56,430 bases of DNA. Origin: an uncultured Ruminococcus sp. (GTDB lineage Bacteria > Bacillota > Clostridia > Oscillospirales > Ruminococcaceae). The DNA is taken from positions 1-56,430 of the forward strand of contig CALESG010000053.1 in assembly GCA_937907215.1 (NCBI GenBank). The letters are read 5' to 3'. The position numbers and the translations under genes are program-made. The notes beneath the pieces were generated by a model. That model made no database searches and was not told the DNA's origin. It saw nothing but the letters and a program-made list of their open reading frames with translations. Positions 7,245 through 15,891 of this stretch are shown here, in pieces; positions within the stretch are counted from its first letter, which is position 1, and each line of letters starts with the position of its first letter.

Positions 7245-8339
7245 TTAAACATTAAATCTAAACAAAACAATATCGCCATCTTGCATAACGTAATCTTTAC
7301 CTTCAAGGCGAACCAGACCTTTTTCCTTTGCAGCTGACATTGAACCGCATCCCATAAGGTCATCAAACGACACAACTTCTGCACGGATAAATCCCTTTTC
7401 AAAATCTGTATGTATTTTTCCGGCTGCCTGAGGTGCTTTTGTACCACGGGTAATAGTCCACGCTCTTACTTCCGGCTGACCTGCTGTTAAATAAGAAATA
7501 AGACCTAAAAGGCTATATCCTTCACGAATGATTCTATTAAGTCCAGACTCTTCAAGATTCAGCTCTTCCAAAAACATTGCCTTATCTTCCGCATCCATAT
7601 CAGATATTTCTGCTTCGATTTTAGCACATATAGGCAATACGGCAGACTTTTCTTCAGCTGCTATATCGCATACAGTCTTATAATGCGGATTAGAATCTAT
7701 TCCCTCTGTAAAATCAGCTTCACTCATATTGGCTGCGTATATAACAGGTTTGGCTGAAAGAAGCGGTGTTTCCTTTATCCAAATACGCTCTTCATCTGTA
7801 AAATCAAATCCTCTTGCAGACTTTCCATTTTCAAGATGTTCTTTCAAACGCTCAAGGAAATCAAGCTGTCCTTGTAATTTCTTATCACCCTTAAGAGCCT
7901 TTTTTGTACGGTCGATCCTTCTCGCAACGACATCAATATCAGAAAATATCAGCTCAAGGTTTATAGTTTCAATATCTCTTGCAGGATTGATATTTCCATC
8001 AACGTGAATGATATTCATATCCTCAAAACAGCGTACAACATGAACTATAGCATCAACTTCACGAATATCTGCAAGAAATTTATTTCCAAGTCCTTCACCC
8101 TTTGATGCACCTTTTACAAGACCGGCAATATCCACAAATTCAAGAGTTGCAGGAGTAAATTTATCCGGATTATACATCTCAGCCAATTTATCAAGACGTG
8201 AATCCGGTACAGATACTATACCTATATTTTTTTCAATTGTACAAAATGGATAATTTGCAGACTCTGCACCGGCATTCGTCAATGCATTAAAAAGTGTACT
8301 CTTACCGACATTCGGAAGACCTACCATACCAAGCTTCAT
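7245..8339 (-). CDS. ychF: Ribosome-associated ATPase YchF (Obg family)
   Basis: A P-loop ATPase of the Obg family that binds ribosomes and is implicated in stress responses and leaderless mRNA translation. The N-terminus shows the Walker A box GLPNVGKST, then DIAGLVKGASKGEGLGN (G3 region) and a NxxE-type element (AANMSE) that explains ATP rather than GTP use in the family. The middle helical region is followed by the C-terminal TGS domain (TRGTKAPQAAGKIH). Length 364 is standard. The start ATG follows the AAGGATGG stretch. It is transcribed alone from a perfect promoter at 8401-8429. Confidence 0.96.
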   Translation of the reverse strand: MKLGMVGLPNVGKSTLFNALTNAGAESANYPFCTIEKNIGIVSVPDSRLDKLAEMYNPDKFTPATLEFVDIAGLVKGASKGEGLGNKFLADIREVDAIVHVVRCFEDMNIIHVDGNINPARDIETINLELIFSDIDVVARRIDRTKKALKGDKKLQGQLDFLERLKEHLENGKSARGFDFTDEERIWIKETPLLSAKPVIYAANMSEADFTEGIDSNPHYKTVCDIAAEEKSAVLPICAKIEAEISDMDAEDKAMFLEELNLEESGLNRIIREGYSLLGLISYLTAGQPEVRAWTITRGTKAPQAAGKIHTDFEKGFIRAEVVSFDDLMGCGSMSAAKEKGLVRLEGKDYVMQDGDIVLFRFNV

Positions 8340-8400
8340 AAAAGCACCATCCTTATATTCTTTATAATTATTCCGGAAATCTCCAGACTAGTTCATCAAT

Positions 8401-8429
8401 ATTATAACGTTTTTTTCTTCTTATGTCAA
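8401..8429 (-). promoter_or_regulatory. Consensus sigma-A promoter of ychF
   Basis: Minus strand: TTGACA (8429-8424), 17-nt spacer, TATAAT (8406-8401). Both hexamers are perfect. Confidence 0.88.
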
Positions 8430-8431
8430 GC

Positions 8432-8468
8432 AAAAAGACTGTACATGACATAAGTCCGGTACAGTCTT
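8432..8468 (-). terminator. Terminator of the dockerin gene
   Basis: Minus strand: AAGACTGTAC pairs with GTACAGTCTT across 14 nt, then TTTTGC. It abuts the ychF promoter. Confidence 0.88.
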
Positions 8469-8502
8469 TATTATCAAATTAAAATTTATAAATCTAACAA
8501 AT

Positions 8503-9942
8503 TTACTCGTTGCCTGCAATTGTACCAGGACCGATAAGTGCCTTTGTCAATAATTCAGCATCTATCATAGTTACACTTCCATCACCATTGTAATCACACA
8601 CAGCGTTCTTAATCTCCGTCTTCTTTTCAGAACCCTTAAGATAATTAGCAATAGAACGTATATCACTGCCGTTTACTTTGCCATTAAGAGAAGCATCGCC
8701 TAAATAATAAGTTGTAAATGATGTAGGAATAGAATTTGAACCACTTGAACCTTGAATTTGGAAATTACACTCACTAAGTCCGCTGCGGATCTTAAATCCA
8801 ACTGTAAGCAATCCGTCAGGACCTGTAGTTCCGTTAAACTTAAGCTCCTTATTATCATAATAAACTGCTCCATTAAGCTGAGTTCCTGCCGATGCTTTCA
8901 TTGTTGCAACAAGATAGCACTTATTTATAACATTTATAGTATTATTTGTTGCACCAACACTTACTGTCTTATCAGGTTTGAAACTTGTTGTAGTAGTTGT
9001 CTTTGTAGTTGTAAGTGTTGTAACACTTGTGTTTGAAGATGCAGTTGTAGTCGGCTCACTATCTTTGTACAATGTAATGCTCTGGAACTTTACTTTTTCA
9101 TTTGACGGATAAAATACCATTGCCTTTACAGTTTCACCAACATCAGATGGTATCTGATATGTTACTGTTACAATACCGTCATCGCCTACTTTTTCATCAA
9201 AATCAACCTGAGTCCATTCACCATTCCATGTGCCAATACCGCCGCTGGAATTTAAATCGTCTGAAAGCACCCTATACTTAATTACTGCATATTTAGCACC
9301 GCTTGGGTCAAATTCAGCAACCGCCTGAATATCGCCATCTTCACCTTTCTGTGTACCTTCTGTAAATTTAACTTCAGTACCGGTTTCAGGTAAAGATGTA
9401 ACCTGTGTTGTTACAGATGTTTCAGTTGCAATTGTAGTTACTGCACTGGCTCCATCCTTGTCAAATACAACCTTGTATGAATCAACAGCATCACAAGTAG
9501 GATACCAGCACTGAACCTGTACTGCATTATGTCCAACAAGTCCTTCTGTAATTTCAAACTCTACTGTATATGTACCATTAGCATCAGATTTAGCTTCCCA
9601 TTTAATTTCTGCCCAATTATATCCATCTGTAGGATCGGAATAACCAATCGCACCATTAAGGGTCTGATTCTTATATTTAGCTGCTGTAAATTCAATGCTG
9701 ACCTTTTTGCCTGCATCAGCCTTTGTTGTATCAGATAAATCAAGAATATAATGATAACCCTCGCCATCATCATTTGGTTCAAGACTAAGACTAAGCTCAT
9801 CACCTGATTCCAAAGCATAGGCAGTTATTGATGAATGTGAAAAAGATCCGCTTACACCAGCAACTGTTGCTGTTACTGCACAAGCTGCTGCCACAACAAC
9901 CGCTGATATTTGTATCCATTGATTTCTTATTTTGCTATTCAT
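8503..9942 (-). CDS. Secreted dockerin-containing protein with three beta-sandwich-like modules
   Basis: A 479-residue exported protein. A signal peptide (about residues 1-42) leads to three modules of similar size (about 45-162, 188-293, 323-412) joined by Thr-rich linkers (165-185 and 296-320). The C-terminus (414-471) is a dockerin with two calcium loops, DASLNGKVNGSD and DYNGDGSVTMID, so the protein should bind a cohesin on a scaffoldin or the cell surface. The modules look like all-beta carbohydrate-binding or cohesin-like domains (repeated NGAxxY and YPS/YPT patterns), but no catalytic domain is evident. No cohesin or glycosidase is encoded nearby. AAAGGATG precedes the ATG. Confidence 0.85.
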   Translation of the reverse strand: MNSKIRNQWIQISAVVVAAACAVTATVAGVSGSFSHSSITAYALESGDELSLSLEPNDDGEGYHYILDLSDTTKADAGKKVSIEFTAAKYKNQTLNGAIGYSDPTDGYNWAEIKWEAKSDANGTYTVEFEITEGLVGHNAVQVQCWYPTCDAVDSYKVVFDKDGASAVTTIATETSVTTQVTSLPETGTEVKFTEGTQKGEDGDIQAVAEFDPSGAKYAVIKYRVLSDDLNSSGGIGTWNGEWTQVDFDEKVGDDGIVTVTYQIPSDVGETVKAMVFYPSNEKVKFQSITLYKDSEPTTTASSNTSVTTLTTTKTTTTTSFKPDKTVSVGATNNTINVINKCYLVATMKASAGTQLNGAVYYDNKELKFNGTTGPDGLLTVGFKIRSGLSECNFQIQGSSGSNSIPTSFTTYYLGDASLNGKVNGSDIRSIANYLKGSEKKTEIKNAVCDYNGDGSVTMIDAELLTKALIGPGTIAGNE

Positions 9943-10145
9943 AATTCGTCATCCTTTCAAATTATTTGATTTTCCATACAATTATTGATATTATGTACAA
10001 ATTACCTTCACAGTATTCTATATTATTTATTATAAATCGAAATAGCTGTTTATTGTTTAATTTTTATTTAATAAATTATTTCTAAATACTAAATTTTGAA
10101 AAAATTATAAATCTACATAAGCCAAAAATAAACTAAGATGTAAAT

Positions 10146-11789
10146 TTAAATTCTTAAACTAAGCATTTCACGTATATTTTTTCTTGAATGACCCATAAGC
10201 CACAATACTATACCATATATAATCACTGCTCCAGATATACAGCCTGCAAGCTGAACTATTATATTATATGAACGAAGAACCGACTTTAAAATATACACAA
10301 CACCTCCACTCATAAGTGAAGCATAGACAATAGGCAGCATAGTTTTTATTATCCCAAGATTTTCTTTAAGCTCATGCCTCAAACTTATAAGTGACATTAC
10401 CAGCATTATTCCATAACATATAGTTGTGGATATTCCTGCTCCCGTTTCTGTAAATAATGGAGAAGGTATAAGCAGCAAATTTCCTAAAAGTTTTACTGCT
10501 ACTCCTACAAGCATAAGCTTTACCGGAAGATCGGATCTGCCTATTCCCTGCATTATACTGAAAAGCGGTGTAACAAGGCAAATAAAAACCATTCCGGGCG
10601 ATAATGCTGCAAGTGCATTTGCTGCAATAGACGCTTCTTCAGTATGTTCACTGTAAAGAGTAAGCATTATAGGATCTGCAAGCATTATAAGACCTATACC
10701 TGATGGAACTGCAATAAGTCCGGCTGCAAACAATACTGATCGTACCTGCTCACGAAGTGATTCTATCTTTCCCTTTGCACAAGCATATGCTGCACAAGGC
10801 AAAACACTTCTTCCATACATATTTGTAATAGACGGCACAAGATTAAATACAGTCAAAGCCATTCCCGTAAACGCACCATATACAAACGCTGGAAACGCCC
10901 TGTCTTTTGCTATATCTCCAAAGCGGCTTACAAGAGCAGTCAGATTATTTTCCTGAGAAAAATCAATGCATCGCATAATTGTACAAAGGTCTATTATTGA
11001 TGTGAGAGTTGCTCCGACTGAACCAAGAGTTATCGGAAGCATAGTTATCATAAGCCTTTTAGCAATATGACGGCGTGAATCAATATTTCCAGAACATAAG
11101 CTGCTGCGGCTAAATCCATCACCGCCTAAAAGATTTCTAAAAAAGAAATAACAAAGTCCGACTACTGTTGAAACTGTTACTCCAAGAACAGCTGCTGCTG
11201 CTGCAATAGAGAGAATATCTGTGCCGTTCGGAAAAAATAAAAGCACCTGTGATTCATGCTCAAGCACAAAATTGGAAAACCAAAGTCCACATATCACTTT
11301 TACAATAGCTTCTACAGCCTGTGACATTGCAGTAGGATACATATTTTGCAGACCTTCATAATATCCACGTTCTACTGCGCTCATACAGCCAAAAAGGGCT
11401 GACGGTGCAATCATAAGCAATGCATACCATGAGCTTGTATCTCCCGATGTATATATCGCAAAAGGCTTTGACAAGAATATTATAATAAGTGTTAATACCG
11501 CACCCAATCCCAAAAAGAGAAGCCTTGATGTATTCCTTACTCGGCGTACACTATTAAAACATCCTTTTGCTGCATATTCAGCAGTAAGCTTTGCAACTGC
11601 TGCTGAAAGTCCTGTTGCCGACAAAGCATATATCGGCAGAAAAAGTCCATAAGCACAACTGAAATAACCCATTCCCACACCGCCAAGAAGATTGGTAAGC
11701 GGTATTTTAAAGAATGCACCAAGCACTTTAGAAATTGTTGCTGATAACATTAGAATGAGCGAACCCTTAAAAAAAGTCTGTTTTTTCAG
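10146..11789 (-). CDS. SpoVB/MurJ-type lipid flippase, likely CTG start
   Basis: A multi-pass membrane protein (about 14 helices) of the MOP superfamily, polysaccharide-transport/SpoVB branch, which flips lipid-linked precursors such as lipid II. The first ATG (11750) gives MLSATISKVLG, but family members start with KKQ-F-KGA-ILMLA-ISKVLGA. Here the codons before that ATG read KKQTFFKGSLIL in frame, starting from CTG at 11789, three codons after an in-frame stop and 9 nt after AGGGAG. So the true start is probably CTG, giving 547 residues. B. subtilis keeps a SpoVB-like gene (yabM) beside mazG and rqcP; here mazG and rqcP are 4 kb away. Confidence 0.85.
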   Translation of the reverse strand: MKKQTFFKGSLILMLSATISKVLGAFFKIPLTNLLGGVGMGYFSCAYGLFLPIYALSATGLSAAVAKLTAEYAAKGCFNSVRRVRNTSRLLFLGLGAVLTLIIIFLSKPFAIYTSGDTSSWYALLMIAPSALFGCMSAVERGYYEGLQNMYPTAMSQAVEAIVKVICGLWFSNFVLEHESQVLLFFPNGTDILSIAAAAAVLGVTVSTVVGLCYFFFRNLLGGDGFSRSSLCSGNIDSRRHIAKRLMITMLPITLGSVGATLTSIIDLCTIMRCIDFSQENNLTALVSRFGDIAKDRAFPAFVYGAFTGMALTVFNLVPSITNMYGRSVLPCAAYACAKGKIESLREQVRSVLFAAGLIAVPSGIGLIMLADPIMLTLYSEHTEEASIAANALAALSPGMVFICLVTPLFSIMQGIGRSDLPVKLMLVGVAVKLLGNLLLIPSPLFTETGAGISTTICYGIMLVMSLISLRHELKENLGIIKTMLPIVYASLMSGGVVYILKSVLRSYNIIVQLAGCISGAVIIYGIVLWLMGHSRKNIREMLSLRI

Positions 11790-11859
11790 AAAAAATCACT
11801 CCCTTTTTATAAAAAAATATAACCAAATAAATTTTCAGAAGATTTTTCTAAAATTTATG

Positions 11860-11888
11860 TTGCTGAATCGGAAAATATGTGCTATAAT
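11860..11888 (+). promoter_or_regulatory. Promoter of the aminotransferase gene
   Basis: TTGCTG 11860-11865, 17-nt spacer, TATAAT 11883-11888. Confidence 0.7.
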
Positions 11889-11933
11889 ATATATATCTAA
11901 ATTTTAATATAGATAGAAAGGATATTTAGAACT

Positions 11934-13130
11934 ATGCGTTTTCAATTCTCTGACAATGTATCGGCTCTTCAGCCTTCAGCAATACGTGAGATTTTAAAAT
12001 TTACAAGTATGCCGGGTGTAATTTCTTTTGCTGCAGGTAATCCTGCTCCAGAAGCATTCCCTACTGAAAAAGTAGCTGAAATATCAAAACAGCTCCTTAT
12101 GGAAAATCCTATTCTTGCAATGCAGTACAGCATTACAGAGGGTTATCCCGAACTTAGAAACCTTCTTAAAGAACGTCTTGCCAAAGATAACGCTTATTGC
12201 GATGGAAAAGACGAACTTATTATAACATCCGGTGCGCAACAAGCCAATGAACTTGCCTGCAAGGTTCTTTTGAATCGTGGCGATACTCTGATTTGTGAAT
12301 CACCAAGCTTTATAGGTTCGATCAATGCTTTTAAATCTTATGGTGTAAATATTGTAGGTATTCCTCTTGAAAATGACGGTATGGATATGGAAGCTCTAGA
12401 AGAAGCACTTAAAACAAATCCAAACTGCAAGCTGATATATGTAATACCAAATTTCCAAAACCCTACAGGAATAGTCACTTCCCTTCAAAAGAGAAAGAAG
12501 CTTTATGAACTTGCCTGCAAGTATAATGTTGTCATTCTGGAGGACAACCCTTATGGCGACCTAAGATGTGATGGTGAAGATGTACCTTCTATAAAGAGTA
12601 TGGATATTGAAAATCGTGTAATTTATTCAGGCACATTTTCAAAGATACTTGCTCCCGGATTCCGTACAGGTTACGTAAGCGGACCATCTGAAATCATTTC
12701 CAAAATGATAGTATGCAAGCAGGTTGCTGATGTTCACTCAAATATATGGGCACAGGCTATATGCGAACAATTTATGCGTACAGTTGACCTTGATGAACAT
12801 TTCAATAAACTTAGAAGCATATACCGCAGAAAACGTGATATAATGCTTTCCAACATGGACAGTACATTCTCAAAAAAAATAAAATATAATAAACCGGAAG
12901 GCGGACTTTTCATATGGTGTACACTACCTGATGACTGCGATATGAATGAATTCTGTCAAAAAGCGGTAAAAGATTATAAGATCGCTCTTGTTCCGGGCAA
13001 TGCATTTCTTATAGATGAAAACGAAAAAACAACTTCATTCCGAATGAATTTCTCTACTCCAACAGATGAACAGCTCGAAAAAGGCACAAAAATACTTGGA
13101 GCTATGAGCAGAGAACTTCTGGATAAATAA
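11934..13130 (+). CDS. PLP-dependent aminotransferase, class I/II (2-aminoadipate/MocR-like type)
   Basis: A cytosolic fold-type I aminotransferase of 398 residues. Visible signatures are the N-terminal VISFAAGNPAPEAFP, the cofactor-binding ITSGAQQANEL, the NPTG loop (IPNFQNPTGI), the Asp/Tyr pair (EDNPYGDL) and the PLP lysine in YSGTFSKILAPGFRTGY, followed by the Arg that binds the substrate carboxylate (FRMNFSTP). This pattern fits the branch with 2-aminoadipate, aromatic or branched-chain amino acid aminotransferases; the substrate cannot be read from sequence. AAAGG precedes the ATG. A small unknown gene follows 29 bp later and probably shares the transcript. Confidence 0.92.
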   Translation: MRFQFSDNVSALQPSAIREILKFTSMPGVISFAAGNPAPEAFPTEKVAEISKQLLMENPILAMQYSITEGYPELRNLLKERLAKDNAYCDGKDELIITSGAQQANELACKVLLNRGDTLICESPSFIGSINAFKSYGVNIVGIPLENDGMDMEALEEALKTNPNCKLIYVIPNFQNPTGIVTSLQKRKKLYELACKYNVVILEDNPYGDLRCDGEDVPSIKSMDIENRVIYSGTFSKILAPGFRTGYVSGPSEIISKMIVCKQVADVHSNIWAQAICEQFMRTVDLDEHFNKLRSIYRRKRDIMLSNMDSTFSKKIKYNKPEGGLFIWCTLPDDCDMNEFCQKAVKDYKIALVPGNAFLIDENEKTTSFRMNFSTPTDEQLEKGTKILGAMSRELLDK

Positions 13131-13159
13131 TCATATAAAAAGAAAGGAATTTTACCATT

Positions 13160-13675
13160 ATGGCTATCAACAGACAAGGTTCTTTTGACAACTATGTTGT
13201 TACAGAAAAATATCTTTCCATTAGAAATACTGCGCTTCACTATCCTGCAAAGGAATTGGGAAAATTTGCACAAAATGACGTTTATGGCATGGTTATAGAC
13301 ATACCTATGAATCCGGTGCTGCTCTGCACTCTTACAGTTTATGCAAACGGTGCGTGTAATCTTCACTTTAACAATGGTGCTGAATATACAGGTGCTGCTC
13401 TTCGTCATCAAACTGTTATACAGCCTTCAAGAATACTTGTTGCAAACGCACATCATCTGCTTCCGGAAGCTACTCTTGTCAAGAAATTCCCACTTCCTAT
13501 GGGCAGACAACACTATGTATATATGCTCACTAAAAAAGGCATTTACAAGAGAGCTATAGACCCTATGACAATAAGAAATGATTCAACAGCAGCTCAGAAT
13601 ATATACGTTCTTTATCAAAGACTTATGCAGGCAATGCATTCAGCTCAGTTAAAAGACCGTGATATAAATGCCTAA
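13160..13675 (+). CDS. Conserved hypothetical protein (171 aa)
   Basis: I do not recognise a named family. The protein is soluble, without a signal peptide or membrane segment, mixed alpha/beta in appearance, with central stretches such as PAKELGKFAQNDVYGMVIDI, LTVYANGACNLHFNNGAEYTG and a C-terminal helix (NIYVLYQRLMQAMHSA). AGAAAGGAA precedes the ATG. It lies 29 bp after the aminotransferase and is closed by a strong terminator, so the two form a unit. Confidence 0.8.
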   Translation: MAINRQGSFDNYVVTEKYLSIRNTALHYPAKELGKFAQNDVYGMVIDIPMNPVLLCTLTVYANGACNLHFNNGAEYTGAALRHQTVIQPSRILVANAHHLLPEATLVKKFPLPMGRQHYVYMLTKKGIYKRAIDPMTIRNDSTAAQNIYVLYQRLMQAMHSAQLKDRDINA

Positions 13676-13690
13676 ACAACTTGAGGTCTA

Positions 13691-13742
13691 AAAAAATTCC
13701 TCACGATCTTATCTTACTGCAATCGTGAGGAATTTATATATT
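13691..13742 (+). terminator. Terminator of the aminotransferase unit
   Basis: ATTCCTCACGAT (13696-13707) pairs perfectly with ATCGTGAGGAAT (13722-13733), followed by a T/A-rich tail. Confidence 0.88.
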
Positions 13743-13770
13743 TTAAAATTAAATAAAAGGGATTTTAGAG

Positions 13771-14760
13771 ATGAAAAGGGAAAAAAAGATTATTACTTTG
13801 CTTACATCAGTAACATTCTTTGTAATGTCAATTTTCAGTACTGCATGTACTTCATCTGATAACCGTGATAACACCAGCAGCTCTAGCAACACTGAAGATG
13901 ATTATGTGCTGTCTGAAAATATAAATCAAGAGGATATAACAACATTAAAAGAATCTGACATTAAAGAACTGAAAATCGATTTGTCTGATATAAACAGCGA
14001 GTATGCAATGTTGATTGACTCAGAATCAGGCAAGATTATAGCTGAAAAGAACGGTGACACTAAAATTGCACCTGCTTCAATGACAAAAATCATGACAGCC
14101 ATACTTGCTATAGAAAATTTTGATGATATGAATACATATTTTACAATGCCGTCTGATGCAGTTATTTCTGCCTCTTCTGTCGGCGGTTCTTTGGCTGGAT
14201 TTTATGGTGGCGAAACAGTCACTTCTCTTGATCTTATTTACGGAATATTACTGCCGTCTGGATGTGAATGCTGCATAGCAGCGGGAACTTTTATAAGTGG
14301 TTCAGAAAACGCTTTCGTGGAACTTATGAATCAAAAAGCTGCAGAGCTTGGTATGACTTCAACTCATTTTGCAAATACTACAGGTCTGCCAAATGAAAAT
14401 CATTATTCCACTGTTCATGACATAGCTCTTCTTATGAGATATGCGTCAAAAAATGATACATTTAGACAAGTGGACTCAACAACTTATTACACAACAAGCA
14501 GCGGAAGAGCTTTAACCAGCACAATGTTCAGTAAAATAAATGCAATATACGGTGATACTTATGTAATAGGCGGAAAAATAATCGGCGGAAAAACAGGTAC
14601 TACTGATGAAGCCGGAAGCTGTCTGTGCAGCTTTGCAGAGATTTTTGGAAAAGAATATGTTCTCTGTACAGCAAATGCTGCATACTCCGGTCTTAATGTC
14701 GCAGATGCCAAAACAATTTACAACCGCCTTGGAAATGCCCTTTCTATATCATATACTTGA
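13771..14760 (+). CDS. D-alanyl-D-alanine carboxypeptidase (DacA/PBP5-like), likely lipoprotein
   Basis: A penicillin-binding serine peptidase (S11) that trims the terminal D-Ala of peptidoglycan stem peptides. The N-terminus is a signal sequence ending at a Cys (FSTACTSS), a lipobox-like site. The active-site motifs are SxxK (PASMTKIMTA) and KTG (GGKTGTT). The second motif, normally SGN, reads SGC in LLPSGCECC; I recall a clostridial subgroup with SGA at this place, so the enzyme may still be active. Length 329. AAGGGA precedes the ATG. It stands alone after a terminator; the trpS promoter overlaps its stop codon. Confidence 0.9.
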   Translation: MKREKKIITLLTSVTFFVMSIFSTACTSSDNRDNTSSSSNTEDDYVLSENINQEDITTLKESDIKELKIDLSDINSEYAMLIDSESGKIIAEKNGDTKIAPASMTKIMTAILAIENFDDMNTYFTMPSDAVISASSVGGSLAGFYGGETVTSLDLIYGILLPSGCECCIAAGTFISGSENAFVELMNQKAAELGMTSTHFANTTGLPNENHYSTVHDIALLMRYASKNDTFRQVDSTTYYTTSSGRALTSTMFSKINAIYGDTYVIGGKIIGGKTGTTDEAGSCLCSFAEIFGKEYVLCTANAAYSGLNVADAKTIYNRLGNALSISYT

Positions 14761-14785
14761 CAAAAACTGCTCAAGGACTTATAAT
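14757..14785 (+). promoter_or_regulatory. Consensus promoter of trpS
   Basis: TTGACA 14757-14762, 17-nt spacer, TATAAT 14780-14785; both hexamers perfect. The -35 overlaps the stop codon (14758-14760) of the upstream gene. Confidence 0.9.
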
Positions 14786-14826
14786 AATCTTAATCTAATA
14801 TCTTATCATACAGGAGGAATTTGTTT

Positions 14827-15834
14827 ATGGAAGAAACAACTAAGAAGAAACTTATTTTCAGCGGCATTCAGCCAACAGGCACTTTTACTCTCGGCAATTA
14901 TATTGGTGCTATAAGAAATTGGGGTCCTCTTCAGGATGAATATAACTGCGTATATTGTGTTGTTGACCTTCATGCCATTACCGTTCGTCAAGAACCGGCT
15001 AAACTTAGACAAAATACACTTCAAGCATACGCTCTGCTGCTTGCCTGCGGAATCGACCTTGAAAAATCAATTTTATTTATACAGAGTCATGTTAAAACTC
15101 ATGCGGAACTTTCATGGGTTCTTGGATGCAACACACAATTCGGTGAACTTTCACGTATGACTCAATTCAAAGATAAAAGCGCACGTCATGCTGATGATGT
15201 AAACTCCGGTTTGTTTACATATCCTGTACTTATGGCTGCTGACATTTTAGCATATAATGCTGACCTTGTACCGGTAGGTGTTGACCAAAAACAGCATCTT
15301 GAACTTGCAAGAAATATTGCACAGCGTTTTAATCAAAGATATGGTGAGTTCTTCACACTGCCTGAACCATATATATCACCAGTAGGTGCTAAAGTAATGT
15401 CACTCCAGGATCCAACTAAAAAAATGTCTAAATCAGATGACAACCCTAATGCCTGCATTTTAATTCTTGATGACAAAGATACTATTATAAGAAAGTGCAA
15501 AAGAGCAGTCACCGACAGTGACACCGTTGTTCGCTATGCAGAAGGCAAAGATGGCATAAATAACCTTATGACTATATATTCAAGTATTACAGGCAAGGAT
15601 TTCAAAGCCATTGAATCTGAATTTGAAGGTAAGGGATATGGTGATTTCAAACTGGCTGTAGGCGAAACTATAGCTGACCATCTAAACCCAATGCAGGAAG
15701 AATATAAACGTCTGTTTGCTGACAAGGCTTATTTGAAAGAATGCTATACAACAAATGCTCAAAAGGCATTGTCATATTCACAGCGTATTCTCAATAAGGT
15801 ATACCACAAAGTAGGATTTGTAGATGCAAGATAA
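14827..15834 (+). CDS. trpS: Tryptophan-tRNA ligase
   Basis: Charges tRNA-Trp with tryptophan. The class I signatures are the TxGN form of HIGH (PTGTFTLGNYIGA) and KMSKS (PTKKMSKSDDN). The length of 335 residues is typical of bacterial TrpRS. The ATG at 14827 lies 9 nt after AGGAGG; a TTG two codons earlier is too close to it. The leader from the promoter at 14757 is only about 35 nt, so there is no room for a T-box, and none is seen. A terminator follows. Confidence 0.96.
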   Translation: MEETTKKKLIFSGIQPTGTFTLGNYIGAIRNWGPLQDEYNCVYCVVDLHAITVRQEPAKLRQNTLQAYALLLACGIDLEKSILFIQSHVKTHAELSWVLGCNTQFGELSRMTQFKDKSARHADDVNSGLFTYPVLMAADILAYNADLVPVGVDQKQHLELARNIAQRFNQRYGEFFTLPEPYISPVGAKVMSLQDPTKKMSKSDDNPNACILILDDKDTIIRKCKRAVTDSDTVVRYAEGKDGINNLMTIYSSITGKDFKAIESEFEGKGYGDFKLAVGETIADHLNPMQEEYKRLFADKAYLKECYTTNAQKALSYSQRILNKVYHKVGFVDAR

Positions 15835-15839
15835 CACTT

Positions 15840-15872
15840 GGCAGGGTCTGTCTTAGGACTCTGCCTGTTTTT
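15840..15872 (+). terminator. Terminator of trpS
   Basis: GGCAGGGTC pairs with GACTCTGCC (9 bp, one G-U) followed by TGTTTTTT. The AGGAGG of mazG begins right behind it. Confidence 0.85.
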
Positions 15873-15891
15873 TAGGAGGTAAAAAGATAAA

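Noticed and set aside
14761..14826. T-box riboswitch upstream of trpS
   Set aside because: The leader is too short and lacks the T-box core sequence; likewise none is seen before hisS or aspS.
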